Part shown: positions 1 through 9,046 of the stretch, one piece after another
Layout: the number at the start of each line of letters is the position of its first letter
How positions within the stretch are numbered: position 1 is the first letter of the stretch
Made by a program: the position numbers and the translations under genes
The notes under the pieces: generated by a model
Told to the model about the DNA's origin: nothing
What the model saw: only the letters and a program-made list of their open reading frames with translations
The model's database searches: none
From: an uncultured Rikenellaceae bacterium
GTDB taxonomy: Bacteria; Bacteroidota; Bacteroidia; Bacteroidales; Rikenellaceae
Assembly: GCA_944326815.1 (NCBI GenBank)
Contig: CALVFI010000010.1
Location: 124,001-188,000 of the forward strand
Direction of reading: 5' to 3'
Length of the DNA stretch: 64,000 nt

Positions 1-638
1 CGGTAAGCGGTCTGCGGTTTATTATTCCAACCCGATTCAATGCCCCAAGTCACGCTCGTATCGGCAGCCAAACGTACGGAAGTAATACGGACCAGACAGC
101 CGCACATCGTTTCAGAAAAGTTCCCGACATGCTCAAACACGATAGGTTCCACAACACAACTACTCGTCCCAGGGACCACATACTGGTCCATCACCGCCCG
201 ATAACCAAAGTACCCCGGAAGTGTACTGCCCGACTCGGCCGGTTCCAGACCAAGTTGCAATATGCCGTTGTAATCACTGAGTGTCAATCCTTCGGCCCGA
301 ACAGCTACATAGCGCCCCTCCGGGAAGAGATGATACAAACTGTACAACCCAATTCGAAGTTCGACCGCTCCATGCGTCGGCTCGGAGACATCATCCACAT
401 CCTGAATGATGATAGTACGATAAAAATTATCCGAACGATCATTGGCCGTCACATAACCACCGATAACAAGTGGCGCATTTATCGTCACAGGTTCGCCTTT
501 ATAGTGCGCCCGAAGTTCTTTCAATTCTATATTCATCGGCAGATCATCCCGTGCCGGAGCAGAAAGTTCGCCAAATTCATTGTATCCGCACCCTGTAAAG
601 ACACAAAGCAAAATTAGCAACAACAGATTCCTAAACAT
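1..638 (-). CDS. DUF5689-type surface lipoprotein (partial, 3' end beyond window)
   Basis: The minus-strand frame opens with ATG at 638 and is still open at base 1, so the C-terminus is missing. The protein begins with a lipoprotein signal whose lipobox ends at Cys17 (VFTGC), followed by a polar region. Around residues 50-80 it reads VIGGYVTANDRSDNFYRTI, which resembles the start of DUF5689, an OB-fold-like domain of Bacteroidetes surface lipoproteins. It starts 4 bp after the stop of the TonB-dependent receptor, so the two are probably co-transcribed and may act together at the outer membrane. The ligand is unknown. The family call rests on recalled sequence patterns. Confidence 0.75.
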   Translation of the reverse strand, partial: MFRNLLLLILLCVFTGCGYNEFGELSAPARDDLPMNIELKELRAHYKGEPVTINAPLVIGGYVTANDRSDNFYRTIIIQDVDDVSEPTHGAVELRIGLYSLYHLFPEGRYVAVRAEGLTLSDYNGILQLGLEPAESGSTLPGYFGYRAVMDQYVVPGTSSCVVEPIVFEHVGNFSETMCGCLVRITSVRLAADTSVTWGIESGWNNKPQTAY

Positions 639-642
639 GACT

Positions 643-3096
643 TTAAAATTTACACGAGACAGAGACATAATAACTGCGTCCATAGCCGTAAAGATACTTG
701 GAGTCGAAAGGTGTCCATTGCTGTGATGTCCCGCTACCACGGCGCATGATTCGCATCTGCTCATATCCGCCATAGATGAATTTACGGTTCAGCAGATTGT
801 TTACCGAGAAAAGCAAGGTCATCCTCGAACGTCCGACCGAAAAAGAACGGAGCAGAAATAAATCCACCACCGACGCATCTTCCAATCGCTCCTGCGAGAC
901 AAATTCCGTAAAACCTTCCGGAGATGCAGCCAAATTATAGGCCCGCTCCATACGCCGCAGCGGCGTGGCTGACACATAACGATCGGCCATATAGGAATAA
1001 GTCAACGAAGCGATCCAGCCATAGGCATTATACTCCAGTTCTGCACTGACAGCCCTGCCGGGCGAGGTAGAACAACGGTATCCTTTGAGGTAGCTTTTGG
1101 CATTCGTGACCCGAATCTCTCCGGAAGCGTCCTCGACGATCGAAACTGTCGGATCGGAATCATACGTATAACGGCCCCAGGAGGCAATGGCCGACAAGGA
1201 AAGCCGCGAGGAGAGATCGTATTGAAGAGCTGCCTCCAGACCATAATACCGTTTACTGATGTCGCTCAGCATCATATCCGAGTAGACCGAAAACAGGTCG
1301 TCATAATAACGATAGACCTCGGTTGCATCCGTCGTCCGGGCATAGAAAAGTGCTATTTTACACTTCATGGGATTCAGTGTCAAAACATAATCCAGGTCAG
1401 CAGCCGTCTGCCCGACAGTCTTCGGTTCTGCAATGGTCTCATTCGTATAGTTCGGCGAAAGGAAAAGATTGCCATACTCAGGTGCCGTGCGCCCGGACTG
1501 CAATGAGAGGTTAATGTTGTGGATGGGCGAGAAAGAGTAACCGGCCGCCACTTTGACTGCATAGGTTTCAAAAGAGAGACGTTTGGAATTTCCGAATGAA
1601 CGATTGCCCGGAAAAAGTTCCTTTTCGTAATATCCCTGCCGGCGGAGCGTACTCTGCGAGGCATTGACACTCGCTGCAAAACGGAAACGACGATCCGTAT
1701 ATCTCAAGGACGCGAAAGCCTCATAGCGGTCCGACCGCATCCGATAGTCATACCCGAATCTGTCACCGACATCGATTCTGCGGTCCGGATGTCTCACATC
1801 ATTGGCTAGCTTATCGCCAAACATCTCATCGTCGATCAAATAGCAATCAATATCGGAGACAGGAGCCCCAGACAACAGATCCTTCATCTCCTTATAGAAC
1901 CTCGTACGGCTCGTTTTGAAGCGGAGGCCGTAGACAGCCTCCGTACGTCTGTCGAACCGCGTCCGCGCTGTTGCGACGATTTGAAAACGCCGAATATCCT
2001 CCATCCGGTCCTCAAGAATATAAGCCGAACCATCCGAACTCATGGCATTCATACGACACAACTCCGTCCAGTTGACCTGCGTCGCCACAGGATCGCGACG
2101 CTCCCAAAGTTCCGTAATCAGCGTTGCGGCCGTCGGATTATCCGCATAGGAGGGCATATTGCGATAGTAATCCGGATAGGGCGTTTGTGCGTCATACCAA
2201 GCCAGGGAACTGTATCCGCTCTTGCCAAAACGATAGGCCGCAGAGACCTCCAGTTCGGTTTTATCACGGACTTTACCATTATATGATGCAAGAAAGAGCG
2301 GTTGGAACTCTTTGCTGACCCGTGAGTTGCGCACCTCACCGTCGAAATAGCCCCACGAAGGGTTATAGTAAATATCTCCTGTCAGGTCGAACGCCTCGCG
2401 AGTAGCCGAAGAGCGCATACCGCGTTCATTGGCCGTACCCAAAGCATAAAACGTAAGACGATGGTTCAAACCGAGCGACCGGCTGACCATCAACGACAGG
2501 GCGGTCTCATCGGTAAAGACCCCCTGAACCGTAGCATCCCGGCCCCAACGGCGTATTCCCGAAACTGCATAGGACCAGTGTCGGGCCCACGTACCAGCAC
2601 TTGACACCTTGAGCCCGAACCTTTGACGACGATTCGTCCCATATACCGAAACGGTATGTCCGGGAGCAAAAGAGGTAGCATCGGCCACAAACTCTTCCGT
2701 TTCGCCCAGCACGCTATTTCCCATATCGGCAACATCGGTCCCGACCAACCGGATGCTTGGTAACTTTGCCCGACGCAATCCGCTGAGCAACGAATAGTCC
2801 GGGTAGCCATCAAGTTCGTCAGAGAGATCGATACCGTTGAGCACTGCGCCATCTCCGAAATAATCATACCCGCGCCGTGCATATCTCACCGCCGAAAAAT
2901 TATACGTAGACATCCGGGTAAACAGGTCTGCACTCCCCTCCGGCGGAAAATAAAAAAGTTCCGGCTCGGAGTTTAGTCCGAACAAGAACCCTTGTTGTAC
3001 TACATCATTCTTAAGGTAATAATCGTACTCGTTGTTCTGCCCGCAGAGACTTTGGCCAGCCAATACTGCGAAAACGAGTAAAATCGTTTTCTTCAT
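643..3096 (-). CDS. TonB-dependent receptor-like outer-membrane protein
   Basis: An 817-residue outer-membrane protein with an N-terminal signal peptide (about residues 1-19), a short plug-like region (about 60-130) and a long stretch of alternating aromatic and polar strands typical of a 22-strand barrel, ending in the terminal aromatic of VSVSCKF. It lacks the N-terminal carboxypeptidase-regulatory domain common in SusC-type receptors, so it is probably not a polysaccharide-utilisation SusC. I chose ATG at 3096; the codon just before it is TTG. It lies downstream of the SecG terminator and just upstream of the DUF5689 lipoprotein, its likely partner. Substrate unknown. Confidence 0.8.
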   Translation of the reverse strand: MKKTILLVFAVLAGQSLCGQNNEYDYYLKNDVVQQGFLFGLNSEPELFYFPPEGSADLFTRMSTYNFSAVRYARRGYDYFGDGAVLNGIDLSDELDGYPDYSLLSGLRRAKLPSIRLVGTDVADMGNSVLGETEEFVADATSFAPGHTVSVYGTNRRQRFGLKVSSAGTWARHWSYAVSGIRRWGRDATVQGVFTDETALSLMVSRSLGLNHRLTFYALGTANERGMRSSATREAFDLTGDIYYNPSWGYFDGEVRNSRVSKEFQPLFLASYNGKVRDKTELEVSAAYRFGKSGYSSLAWYDAQTPYPDYYRNMPSYADNPTAATLITELWERRDPVATQVNWTELCRMNAMSSDGSAYILEDRMEDIRRFQIVATARTRFDRRTEAVYGLRFKTSRTRFYKEMKDLLSGAPVSDIDCYLIDDEMFGDKLANDVRHPDRRIDVGDRFGYDYRMRSDRYEAFASLRYTDRRFRFAASVNASQSTLRRQGYYEKELFPGNRSFGNSKRLSFETYAVKVAAGYSFSPIHNINLSLQSGRTAPEYGNLFLSPNYTNETIAEPKTVGQTAADLDYVLTLNPMKCKIALFYARTTDATEVYRYYDDLFSVYSDMMLSDISKRYYGLEAALQYDLSSRLSLSAIASWGRYTYDSDPTVSIVEDASGEIRVTNAKSYLKGYRCSTSPGRAVSAELEYNAYGWIASLTYSYMADRYVSATPLRRMERAYNLAASPEGFTEFVSQERLEDASVVDLFLLRSFSVGRSRMTLLFSVNNLLNRKFIYGGYEQMRIMRRGSGTSQQWTPFDSKYLYGYGRSYYVSVSCKF

Positions 3097-3107
3097 CAAT
3101 ATAAAAA

Positions 3108-3132
3108 GGCTACATATCCGTGATATGTAGCC
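3108..3132 (-). terminator. Rho-independent terminator after secG
   Basis: An 11-bp perfect stem (GGCTACATATC / GATATGTAGCC) with a 3-nt loop. On the minus strand it is followed by TTTTTATA, so it should end the transcript of the secG operon. It lies only 12 bp before the start codon of the TonB-dependent receptor. Confidence 0.8.
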
Positions 3133-3153
3133 ATATAATCATAAATCTTAATG

Positions 3154-3525
3154 TTATTCCTCTTCTTGTTGGGGTTGATCTGCTGCGGGCTGTTGAGCAT
3201 CATCCGTCTGAATCGGAGTCCCGAGCTGATTGGGGAAGATGTTGGTGGGTTGTGCGGTCTGCTCGATACCTTTTTCAATACCGCTCTTGCTGGAGGCAAC
3301 CTTAGCTGAAGGCATCGACATAGTAGCAATCAAACTCAAAACGACGATCGCAATAGCAAGTGTCCATGTCAATTTCTCCAAGAAATCAGAGGTTTGGCGA
3401 ACGCCCATTACCTGATTCGATGCTCCAAAGTTGGCGGCCATACCGCTCTTGGGGTTTTGAGCAAGAACGGCGAGGATAATCAGTACGCTCGCTATCAGAA
3501 TCAATACAATGCAAAGAATATACAT
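3154..3525 (-). CDS. secG: Preprotein translocase subunit SecG
   Basis: SecG is the small accessory subunit of the SecYEG channel in the inner membrane. The 123-residue protein has two hydrophobic helices (about 1-22 and 57-77) joined by a loop with the family signature around GMAANFGASNQVMGVRQT. It also has a polar, acidic C-terminal tail, which is common in Bacteroidetes SecG. It is the last gene of the minus-strand HU-CCDC81/sigma-54/LptE/TPR operon, 20 bp after the TPR gene, and is followed by a clear terminator. Confidence 0.93.
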   Translation of the reverse strand: MYILCIVLILIASVLIILAVLAQNPKSGMAANFGASNQVMGVRQTSDFLEKLTWTLAIAIVVLSLIATMSMPSAKVASSKSGIEKGIEQTAQPTNIFPNQLGTPIQTDDAQQPAADQPQQEEE

Positions 3526-3545
3526 TTTATCTAACGGTTAAATGA

Positions 3546-4082
3546 TTAAACTTGTTCGTTTCGACGGTCTATTCCGTCAATAATTTCGGCAAAATAAATA
3601 CTTTTTTCCGGATAAAGCAAACTTAATTTTCGATATATCTCTTTTGCCTCCTCGGACATTCCCTGTTTCAGGTAAATATCGGCCAATTCTTCGGTGACTA
3701 TATCTTCGGAAATATCCAATTTGCTACTCTCCTGTGCCGCATCGAATTCCGGAGCATCTTCCCTCGGTACGATACGATGTTCTCCCTCCTGAAGGAATCG
3801 TTCTATCAACTGTTCTGAAGCCGACAGCTCCATAGGGAGCATTGTCGAAACACTCTTCTCCAACAATGAGACGGGACACGGATGCAAACTCAAATACAAG
3901 TCAACTAAAGGTTGGTTGATACTCTTCTCGCCCGACAGAATACACGATGTCATAAACCACGGATATTGCTCCGCCAGATTCCGCAAAACGTCCTCATCAA
4001 GAGAGGCCGGCCGACCTTCATAACCTGCCATGTATGAGATAAACAACTCTTTCGGATTTTCCATCTTCACTCTTACTTCCAT
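3546..4082 (-). CDS. TPR-like protein of the lptE-secG operon
   Basis: A 178-residue soluble protein without a signal peptide. Its C-terminal half contains a TPR-like helical pair (about 125-165, around ADIYLKQGMSEEAKEIYRKL). The N-terminal part is acidic and unrecognised. The annotated ATG overlaps the lptE stop by 10 bp; a second ATG six codons in (4064, MENPKELF) is an equally good start. Its place between lptE and secG is conserved in Bacteroidetes from memory, which hints at a cell-envelope link, but no function is established. Confidence 0.8.
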   Translation of the reverse strand: MEVRVKMENPKELFISYMAGYEGRPASLDEDVLRNLAEQYPWFMTSCILSGEKSINQPLVDLYLSLHPCPVSLLEKSVSTMLPMELSASEQLIERFLQEGEHRIVPREDAPEFDAAQESSKLDISEDIVTEELADIYLKQGMSEEAKEIYRKLSLLYPEKSIYFAEIIDGIDRRNEQV

Positions 4083-4600
4083 TGCGACACAGCCGCATTA
4101 AAAATATCCTCCACCAACATATCCACGATTTCGGGAATCAACGTTGATTCAGCCTCCTGCAACAAGATGTTACTGTCATACTCTTGGAACTGCGAGAAGG
4201 TCTTTTCGAAATTATCGGCCGGCCGGAAGCGATTGGTAAAGCGCACCTTGACCGTGATAGTAAGTCGGTTTTTAGCCGCATATTCATCGGCGACGATTGC
4301 CGCGGGCTGGGAGGAATATCCGATAATTTCACCTTCGAAACTCAAGTCACCGTTTTCAGGGACCTGTGTCAATCGTGTCTGCCGCATGAAGCGGTCCTGC
4401 AAGGCATCGGTCATCGTAGAGCTCAATATCGGCGCAACCAACGGTGCATTGTTCGGGAAGTATGCGATACTGACCGTTTTCGCTTCGACAGGGATAGAGG
4501 CTCCCGAGAAAGAGTAGCTTATCCGACACCCAATCAACCCGCACATGATCACTCCCAGCCACAAGGCAAGAGAGAATATATGCAATTTTCTAAAATTCAT
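4073..4600 (-). CDS. lptE: LptE-like LPS-assembly lipoprotein
   Basis: LptE plugs the LptD barrel and helps place lipopolysaccharide in the outer leaflet. From ATG 4600 the protein is 175 residues, with a lipoprotein signal ending at Cys25 (GLIGC). The mature part starts RISYSFSGASIPVEAKTVSI, matching the Bacteroidetes LptE pattern (YSF-GASI followed by an extended strand). The longer frame upstream lies inside the sigma-54 regulator gene; the chosen start overlaps that gene's stop by 11 bp. lptD is not in the window. Confidence 0.88.
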   Translation of the reverse strand: MNFRKLHIFSLALWLGVIMCGLIGCRISYSFSGASIPVEAKTVSIAYFPNNAPLVAPILSSTMTDALQDRFMRQTRLTQVPENGDLSFEGEIIGYSSQPAAIVADEYAAKNRLTITVKVRFTNRFRPADNFEKTFSQFQEYDSNILLQEAESTLIPEIVDMLVEDIFNAAVSQWK

Positions 4601-5801
4601 GAATACCCAATTCTTTGATTTTTCTGTACAACGTACGTTCCGATATAAAAAGATCGCGAGCGGCCTCTTTACGTTTACCATTATAACGACGAAGAGCCTT
4701 GATAATTGCCTCGCGCTGCACCTGTTCTTTGGTCAATTCCTGTGTCGGGGGCTCATCGGTCACCTCCTCACTATCGGCATAAACGGGTTCGGCCGTCACC
4801 TCGTTGGCGATCGGGGTCGGAGAATATGTACTCACTCCGGGGAGCAATCCCGCCACCTCCTTAGGTTTATAACTTTGTTCGTGGAGCAACTCCCCGACCA
4901 TCCGTTTCAGTTCATTCATATCGGCCCGCATGTCGAAAAGAATCTTATAGAGCAACTCCCTTTCGGTAGTATTCCGTTCCGAATCCGATGAAGTCGGTCC
5001 CACGTATACAGGCGCGCTTTCAGTATGCGGCAGATATTTCTCCATGATAGAAGCCGTAATCGCACGTGTCTCCTCGATAGCCGACACCTGCTCCGCCACA
5101 TTCTTAAGCTGACGGATATTCCCCGGCCACGTATAACTCTCTAACAACCTACGGGCTCCTTCATCGAGCGATATGGCCGGCATTCGATACTGCAAGGCTA
5201 CATCCGACGCAAATTTCCTGAAAAGCAGATAGATGTCCTCCTTCCGCTCTCGCAACGGTGGCACATTGATCGGCACAGTATTGAGACGATAATAGAGGTC
5301 TTCCCGAAAACGTCCCGAAGAGATGGCCTGTTGCAGATTCAGATTCGTAGCAGCGACCACACGTACATTGGTTTTCTGCGTTTTGGATGAGCCCACACGA
5401 ATAAACTCTCCCGTTTGCAGAACACGCAACAGACGTACCTGGGTCGAATGAGGCAACTCAGCCACTTCATCCAAAAAGATCGTACCGCCATCGGCCTCTT
5501 CGAAATATCCTTTCCGAGCCTCCGTAGCACCCGTAAAGGCCCCCTTCTCGTGTCCGAAAAGTTCTGAGTCGATCGTCCCTTCCGGAATAGCTCCACAATT
5601 GACTGCTATATATTTATTATGTTTCCGGGAACTATACGCATGGATAATTTGAGGAAAAAACTCTTTCCCGACCCCGCTCTCTCCCGTAACCAACACAGAA
5701 AGATCCGTGGAGGCCACCCGCACGGCAATCTCGAGTGCCCGGTTCAGGCTCTCATTGTTTCCGATAATGCCGAAACGTTGTTTGACTGTCTGTAAATCCA
5801 T
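4590..5801 (-). CDS. Sigma-54-dependent transcriptional activator (AAA+ and Fis-type HTH)
   Basis: A bacterial enhancer-binding protein that remodels sigma-54 RNA polymerase using ATP. Visible motifs are Walker A GESGVGKE (40-47), the sigma-54 contact loop GAFTGA (87-92), Walker B GGTIFLDE (105-112), the arginine-finger region FREDLYYRLN and a C-terminal Fis-like helix-turn-helix (RNGKRKEAARDLFISERTL). There is no receiver, GAF or PAS domain before the AAA+ module, which starts almost at the N-terminus, so its input signal is not evident. It lies 5 bp after the HU-CCDC81 gene and overlaps lptE. Targets are unknown. Confidence 0.93.
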   Translation of the reverse strand: MDLQTVKQRFGIIGNNESLNRALEIAVRVASTDLSVLVTGESGVGKEFFPQIIHAYSSRKHNKYIAVNCGAIPEGTIDSELFGHEKGAFTGATEARKGYFEEADGGTIFLDEVAELPHSTQVRLLRVLQTGEFIRVGSSKTQKTNVRVVAATNLNLQQAISSGRFREDLYYRLNTVPINVPPLRERKEDIYLLFRKFASDVALQYRMPAISLDEGARRLLESYTWPGNIRQLKNVAEQVSAIEETRAITASIMEKYLPHTESAPVYVGPTSSDSERNTTERELLYKILFDMRADMNELKRMVGELLHEQSYKPKEVAGLLPGVSTYSPTPIANEVTAEPVYADSEEVTDEPPTQELTKEQVQREAIIKALRRYNGKRKEAARDLFISERTLYRKIKELGIHEF

Positions 5802-5806
5802 ATATG

Positions 5807-6583
5807 TTATTCCGTTGCTGAGGGCAGTACAGCCGTTGTATCGACTTGCTCTACAGGGACAATTTTTTGAAGATTAATATCTGGAGCGCTATTCACAAAT
5901 ATTCCGTACACCATGGAGATAAGTGCAATAATAGCCGCCACGATTGCAACGATCATAATCAGGTCTGCGCGTTTCTTCTTTCTCGAATCATTCATCGTAC
6001 GACTCGGGCGTTCGTATTCGCGGGAAACTGTCTCTACAGGTTTTTGGGGCCGAATCGGTTCGACCCGAGGTGTAGTCGGCCTGCTCGCCGAATCAACTGC
6101 CGGACGAGGCTGAACAGGAATCGCAGAGGATGCGGCACTTACACGTCCGCTCTTGGGGCTGGCAGTCTCCGATGCCGCTTTCGGAGATCCTTTTGCCGTT
6201 TCGGTTACCGGTTGGACCGGAGTCGGCGCGCTTTTCGCTTCTGGTTTCACGCCGGGAGAGGCTTTCGCTCCAGGATTGTACTCAAGATCCGTCACTCCAT
6301 TCACATTCGCATGCAACCATCCCAGGCCGGGAATAAGAAAACGGCCTCCAGCCTCGATCTGATCTTTAACCTTTTCCACATAATCCGAAATGGCCGACAA
6401 TGCCTCAACCGTTGACAAACCGTACATTTTCTCCAGCAGAGAGGTCAATACGCGATCATCCTTTTTCAAAAACTCGACGAACACCACTTCTCCTGTCTCT
6501 TCTTTTCGAATGAAAGCTCCGAATCCGGGAACCACCAGTCGCTTATTTTCCGTCAGGTAACGGACAATTATCTCGTTAATCAT
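5807..6583 (-). CDS. HU-CCDC81-family protein with a membrane segment
   Basis: A 258-residue protein with an N-terminal pair of HU-like subdomains (about 1-100; PGFGAFI and LIPGLGWL are typical of the HU-CCDC81 bacterial families). A proline/serine/alanine-rich linker follows (100-195), then a basic stretch, one transmembrane helix (about 208-231) and a short extracytoplasmic tail. Related Bacteroidetes proteins often carry a C-terminal SPOR domain; none is present here. First gene of the operon leading to secG. The role may be envelope or cell-division linked, but that is inference. Confidence 0.85.
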   Translation of the reverse strand: MINEIIVRYLTENKRLVVPGFGAFIRKEETGEVVFVEFLKKDDRVLTSLLEKMYGLSTVEALSAISDYVEKVKDQIEAGGRFLIPGLGWLHANVNGVTDLEYNPGAKASPGVKPEAKSAPTPVQPVTETAKGSPKAASETASPKSGRVSAASSAIPVQPRPAVDSASRPTTPRVEPIRPQKPVETVSREYERPSRTMNDSRKKKRADLIMIVAIVAAIIALISMVYGIFVNSAPDINLQKIVPVEQVDTTAVLPSATE

Positions 6584-6607
6584 TTCTTGAGTGCATTATG
6601 ATTGTTA

Positions 6608-6615
6608 CAAAAATA
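6608..6615 (-). promoter_or_regulatory. Promoter -7 element for the HU-CCDC81/lptE/secG operon
   Basis: The minus strand reads TATTTTTG, a match to the Bacteroidetes TAnnTTTG box, ending 25 bp before the HU-CCDC81 start codon. An 8-bp inverted repeat (6615-6637) lies immediately upstream. Confidence 0.65.
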
Positions 6616-6637
6616 GCGTTTTTTTTACGAAAACGCT
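6615..6637. repeat. 8-bp inverted repeat in the promoter spacer
   Basis: AGCGTTTT (6615-6622) and AAAACGCT (6630-6637) form a perfect 8-bp inverted repeat with a 7-nt spacer. It spans the region between the -7 and -33 positions of the HU-CCDC81 promoter, so it could be an operator. It could also be a weak hairpin. Confidence 0.45.
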
Positions 6638-6696
6638 TAAAAATACTCCGCTTATTTACTTCTTTTCACAATAACATGGCTCATTACTGAAGACAA

Positions 6697-6726
6697 ATAA
6701 GGAGAAAGCCATGGCTTTCTCCTTAT
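6697..6726. terminator. 30-bp perfect palindrome after the GH20 gene
   Basis: A perfect 30-bp palindrome (arms ATAAGGAGAAAGCCA and its complement) lies 22 bp beyond the GH20 stop. As RNA it would fold into a strong hairpin in either direction. There is no long U-tract, so termination is likely but not certain. Confidence 0.6.
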
Positions 6727-6748
6727 GACAGTTTATTGAAATATTGCA

Positions 6749-8929
6749 CTATTTAACCGTCATAATCGGATCGCGCAAATAGACCGCACTATCACAATTC
6801 CCGTCCGATTCCGAAACGATACGAATGGCACGGAATGGACGCGACGGTTCAAGAGTTATTCGGCCATCCACCAAATCTCCAGCCGGTTCAAACGTCGTAC
6901 CATCATAGCTAATTTCCACCTTTCCGACCGGAATATAGAACTTCGGCATGAATGGATAGCCCGTACAGATACTCATACGCCCACAAGAGACCGGACTATC
7001 AAAAGTATAGGTCACATAATCGCCCACCTGACAAGTACGCGAGGTTCGATCGTAATTGCGGGCATCGAAATCGCCGCCACCTGTACGACGTTCCAGTGGC
7101 ATGGAACTGGTCAATGTAAATTTAGGCGTAAGATAGGGATTTGCCCCAGGAACCGGCACGGAAGGGCTTTTCCGACCTTTATAAAATACCGTAAACCAAT
7201 AGGAGTCTATTTTATCCGTAGCAATAGGCCCCGTATAAAGCGGTGAGTCCGCCTGGGGTTCCGTACCGTCCGACGTATACCGAATCTCTGCCCCCACAAG
7301 CGGCGTCATAGCCGTAATCGCCCCATTGGCATAGGTTAACACCGGAGGGGTAATACGGAATCCGGCACCCATCGCCACCAATCTATTGTAATGAGTGGCA
7401 TTCATTCGCCCGTAGAAATTCTCCCACTGGCGAGCTTCCCGAGGGCTCCAAGCTACCTCTGAAAAGGCACAAATACGCGGAAAAATTTGATAATCCAGAT
7501 ATCCCGGCCCATTAGTTCGTCCAACCTCCATCCATAGGGCACATTCGATGCCTGCAATATATTTCTGTTCCTCGGAGGTAATTCCCGCTCCATCAAAATC
7601 GAAGGAGTAGGTCTTCTCCATATCGAAGATGGCTGCCCAGGTCAGACCGGGTTCTCCGGGGGACTGCTGCATATCGAAATAGAAATAGGTGGCTGGCATA
7701 ATGACAGTCGAATAACCTTTTCCGAGTGTTTTACGGCAATCCGCCACATTCTTCCATCCATGCACGCGAGTATCGAGCGGCAGGTTATCGCCATCTACCG
7801 CCTCACTCCACACGGCCTGATGCTTACCATATTTACGTAGAATTTTCTGCATCCGTTGCATAAAATAGCCATTCACCTGATTGGGGCTATCGAAACCATG
7901 ACGAACCATCAGAGCCTGACAATCCGGACATGCATTCCACTGAGACGGATCCACTTCATCTCCACCTACATGGATATACGAAGAAGGAAAAAGTTCGCTC
8001 AACTCGTGCATGATGTCATCAAGCAATGCGTAATTCTCCTCACGAGCCACGCACAACACATTCGGAGTAAAGCCCGCAGAACGCAGACTATCCGCACTCC
8101 GGCACAGCACCTCCGGAAAGACACTGGCTATCGCCAGACTATGTCCCGGAAGATCTATCTCGGGAATGATCTCTATATCGCGTGCAGTAGCATAATCGAC
8201 AATCTCGCGAATATCGTCCTGTGTATAATATCCGCCATACACCTGATTCCAGGCACCATAACGGGGCCGAATCGGATAATCACCGCCACGGAATGCCCCC
8301 CGGTCAATCAGTTCGGGATGGCTCTTGATCTCTATACGCCATGCATCATCGTCCGTCAAGTGCCAATGGAGCTTATTCAACTTGTGATGTGCCATCCGGT
8401 CGAGTACCTGAAGAACCCCTTCCTTGTCCGTAAACGTACGGGCCACATCCAACATGAATCCCCGATAGGCAAAACGAGGATAGTCCCAAATCGTTCCGCA
8501 GGGCAACTCCAATGTCTCAATGGTGCCTTCACGGGCATATATTTCCGCAGGAAGCATCTGCAACAAGGTCTCTATACCATAATGTAGCCCTGTCCGATCC
8601 GCTCCTGTCACTGTAACGCCGGTTTGATTTATCTCAAGTTCATATCCCTCTGCAGGCAACCCCTTGTCCTCGGACACCTGTAGCCGAATCGAATTGCGTT
8701 CCGGAATCTGAGCGGTAATTTCCAAAGAGGAGCCGACAGCCGGTTGCAAATAGGAATTCAGATAACGGGCCAAATCGCCATACGACTCGTCCACGGAAAT
8801 AACCGTTCCAGAACGAATGGCAAAACGCCCCTCCCGACTCGTTTGGGATACCGGTTGAGGCACAATTCCCTGCCCCACGGCCAAAAAGGTGCAGCAAACG
8901 GCTGCAAGAGAGATGAAAAATTTATTCAT
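6749..8929 (-). CDS. Beta-N-acetylhexosaminidase, GH20
   Basis: An exported glycosidase that removes terminal GlcNAc or GalNAc, for example from mucin or host glycans. From ATG 8929 it is 726 residues with a signal peptide (about 1-20). A GH20b-like domain comes first (about 20-140). The TIM-barrel catalytic domain follows, with PEIDLPGH and the catalytic Asp-Glu pair D324-E325 in HVGGDEVDP. After it come a chitobiase C-terminal type segment (IRYTSDGTEP) and a discoidin-like C-terminal domain. The longer frame to 8962 would place MPLWWRLKLFF before the signal peptide and is less likely. It stands alone, divergent from mazG. Confidence 0.93.
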   Translation of the reverse strand: MNKFFISLAAVCCTFLAVGQGIVPQPVSQTSREGRFAIRSGTVISVDESYGDLARYLNSYLQPAVGSSLEITAQIPERNSIRLQVSEDKGLPAEGYELEINQTGVTVTGADRTGLHYGIETLLQMLPAEIYAREGTIETLELPCGTIWDYPRFAYRGFMLDVARTFTDKEGVLQVLDRMAHHKLNKLHWHLTDDDAWRIEIKSHPELIDRGAFRGGDYPIRPRYGAWNQVYGGYYTQDDIREIVDYATARDIEIIPEIDLPGHSLAIASVFPEVLCRSADSLRSAGFTPNVLCVAREENYALLDDIMHELSELFPSSYIHVGGDEVDPSQWNACPDCQALMVRHGFDSPNQVNGYFMQRMQKILRKYGKHQAVWSEAVDGDNLPLDTRVHGWKNVADCRKTLGKGYSTVIMPATYFYFDMQQSPGEPGLTWAAIFDMEKTYSFDFDGAGITSEEQKYIAGIECALWMEVGRTNGPGYLDYQIFPRICAFSEVAWSPREARQWENFYGRMNATHYNRLVAMGAGFRITPPVLTYANGAITAMTPLVGAEIRYTSDGTEPQADSPLYTGPIATDKIDSYWFTVFYKGRKSPSVPVPGANPYLTPKFTLTSSMPLERRTGGGDFDARNYDRTSRTCQVGDYVTYTFDSPVSCGRMSICTGYPFMPKFYIPVGKVEISYDGTTFEPAGDLVDGRITLEPSRPFRAIRIVSESDGNCDSAVYLRDPIMTVK

Positions 8930-9018
8930 AAAAAATAATTTTAAGCGCCACCATAGCGGCAAATGAACGGGGAGACATTTTCTTCGTCAACAAAAATACA
9001 ATTTTTCGCCGAATATGC

Positions 9019-9026
9019 TAACTTTG
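9019..9026 (+). promoter_or_regulatory. Promoter -7 element for mazG
   Basis: TAACTTTG matches TAnnTTTG and ends 20 bp before the chosen mazG start at 9047. This supports the shorter start, since the longer open frame would begin upstream of the promoter. Confidence 0.6.
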
Positions 9027-9046
9027 CCCGAAGTAAATTACATGAC

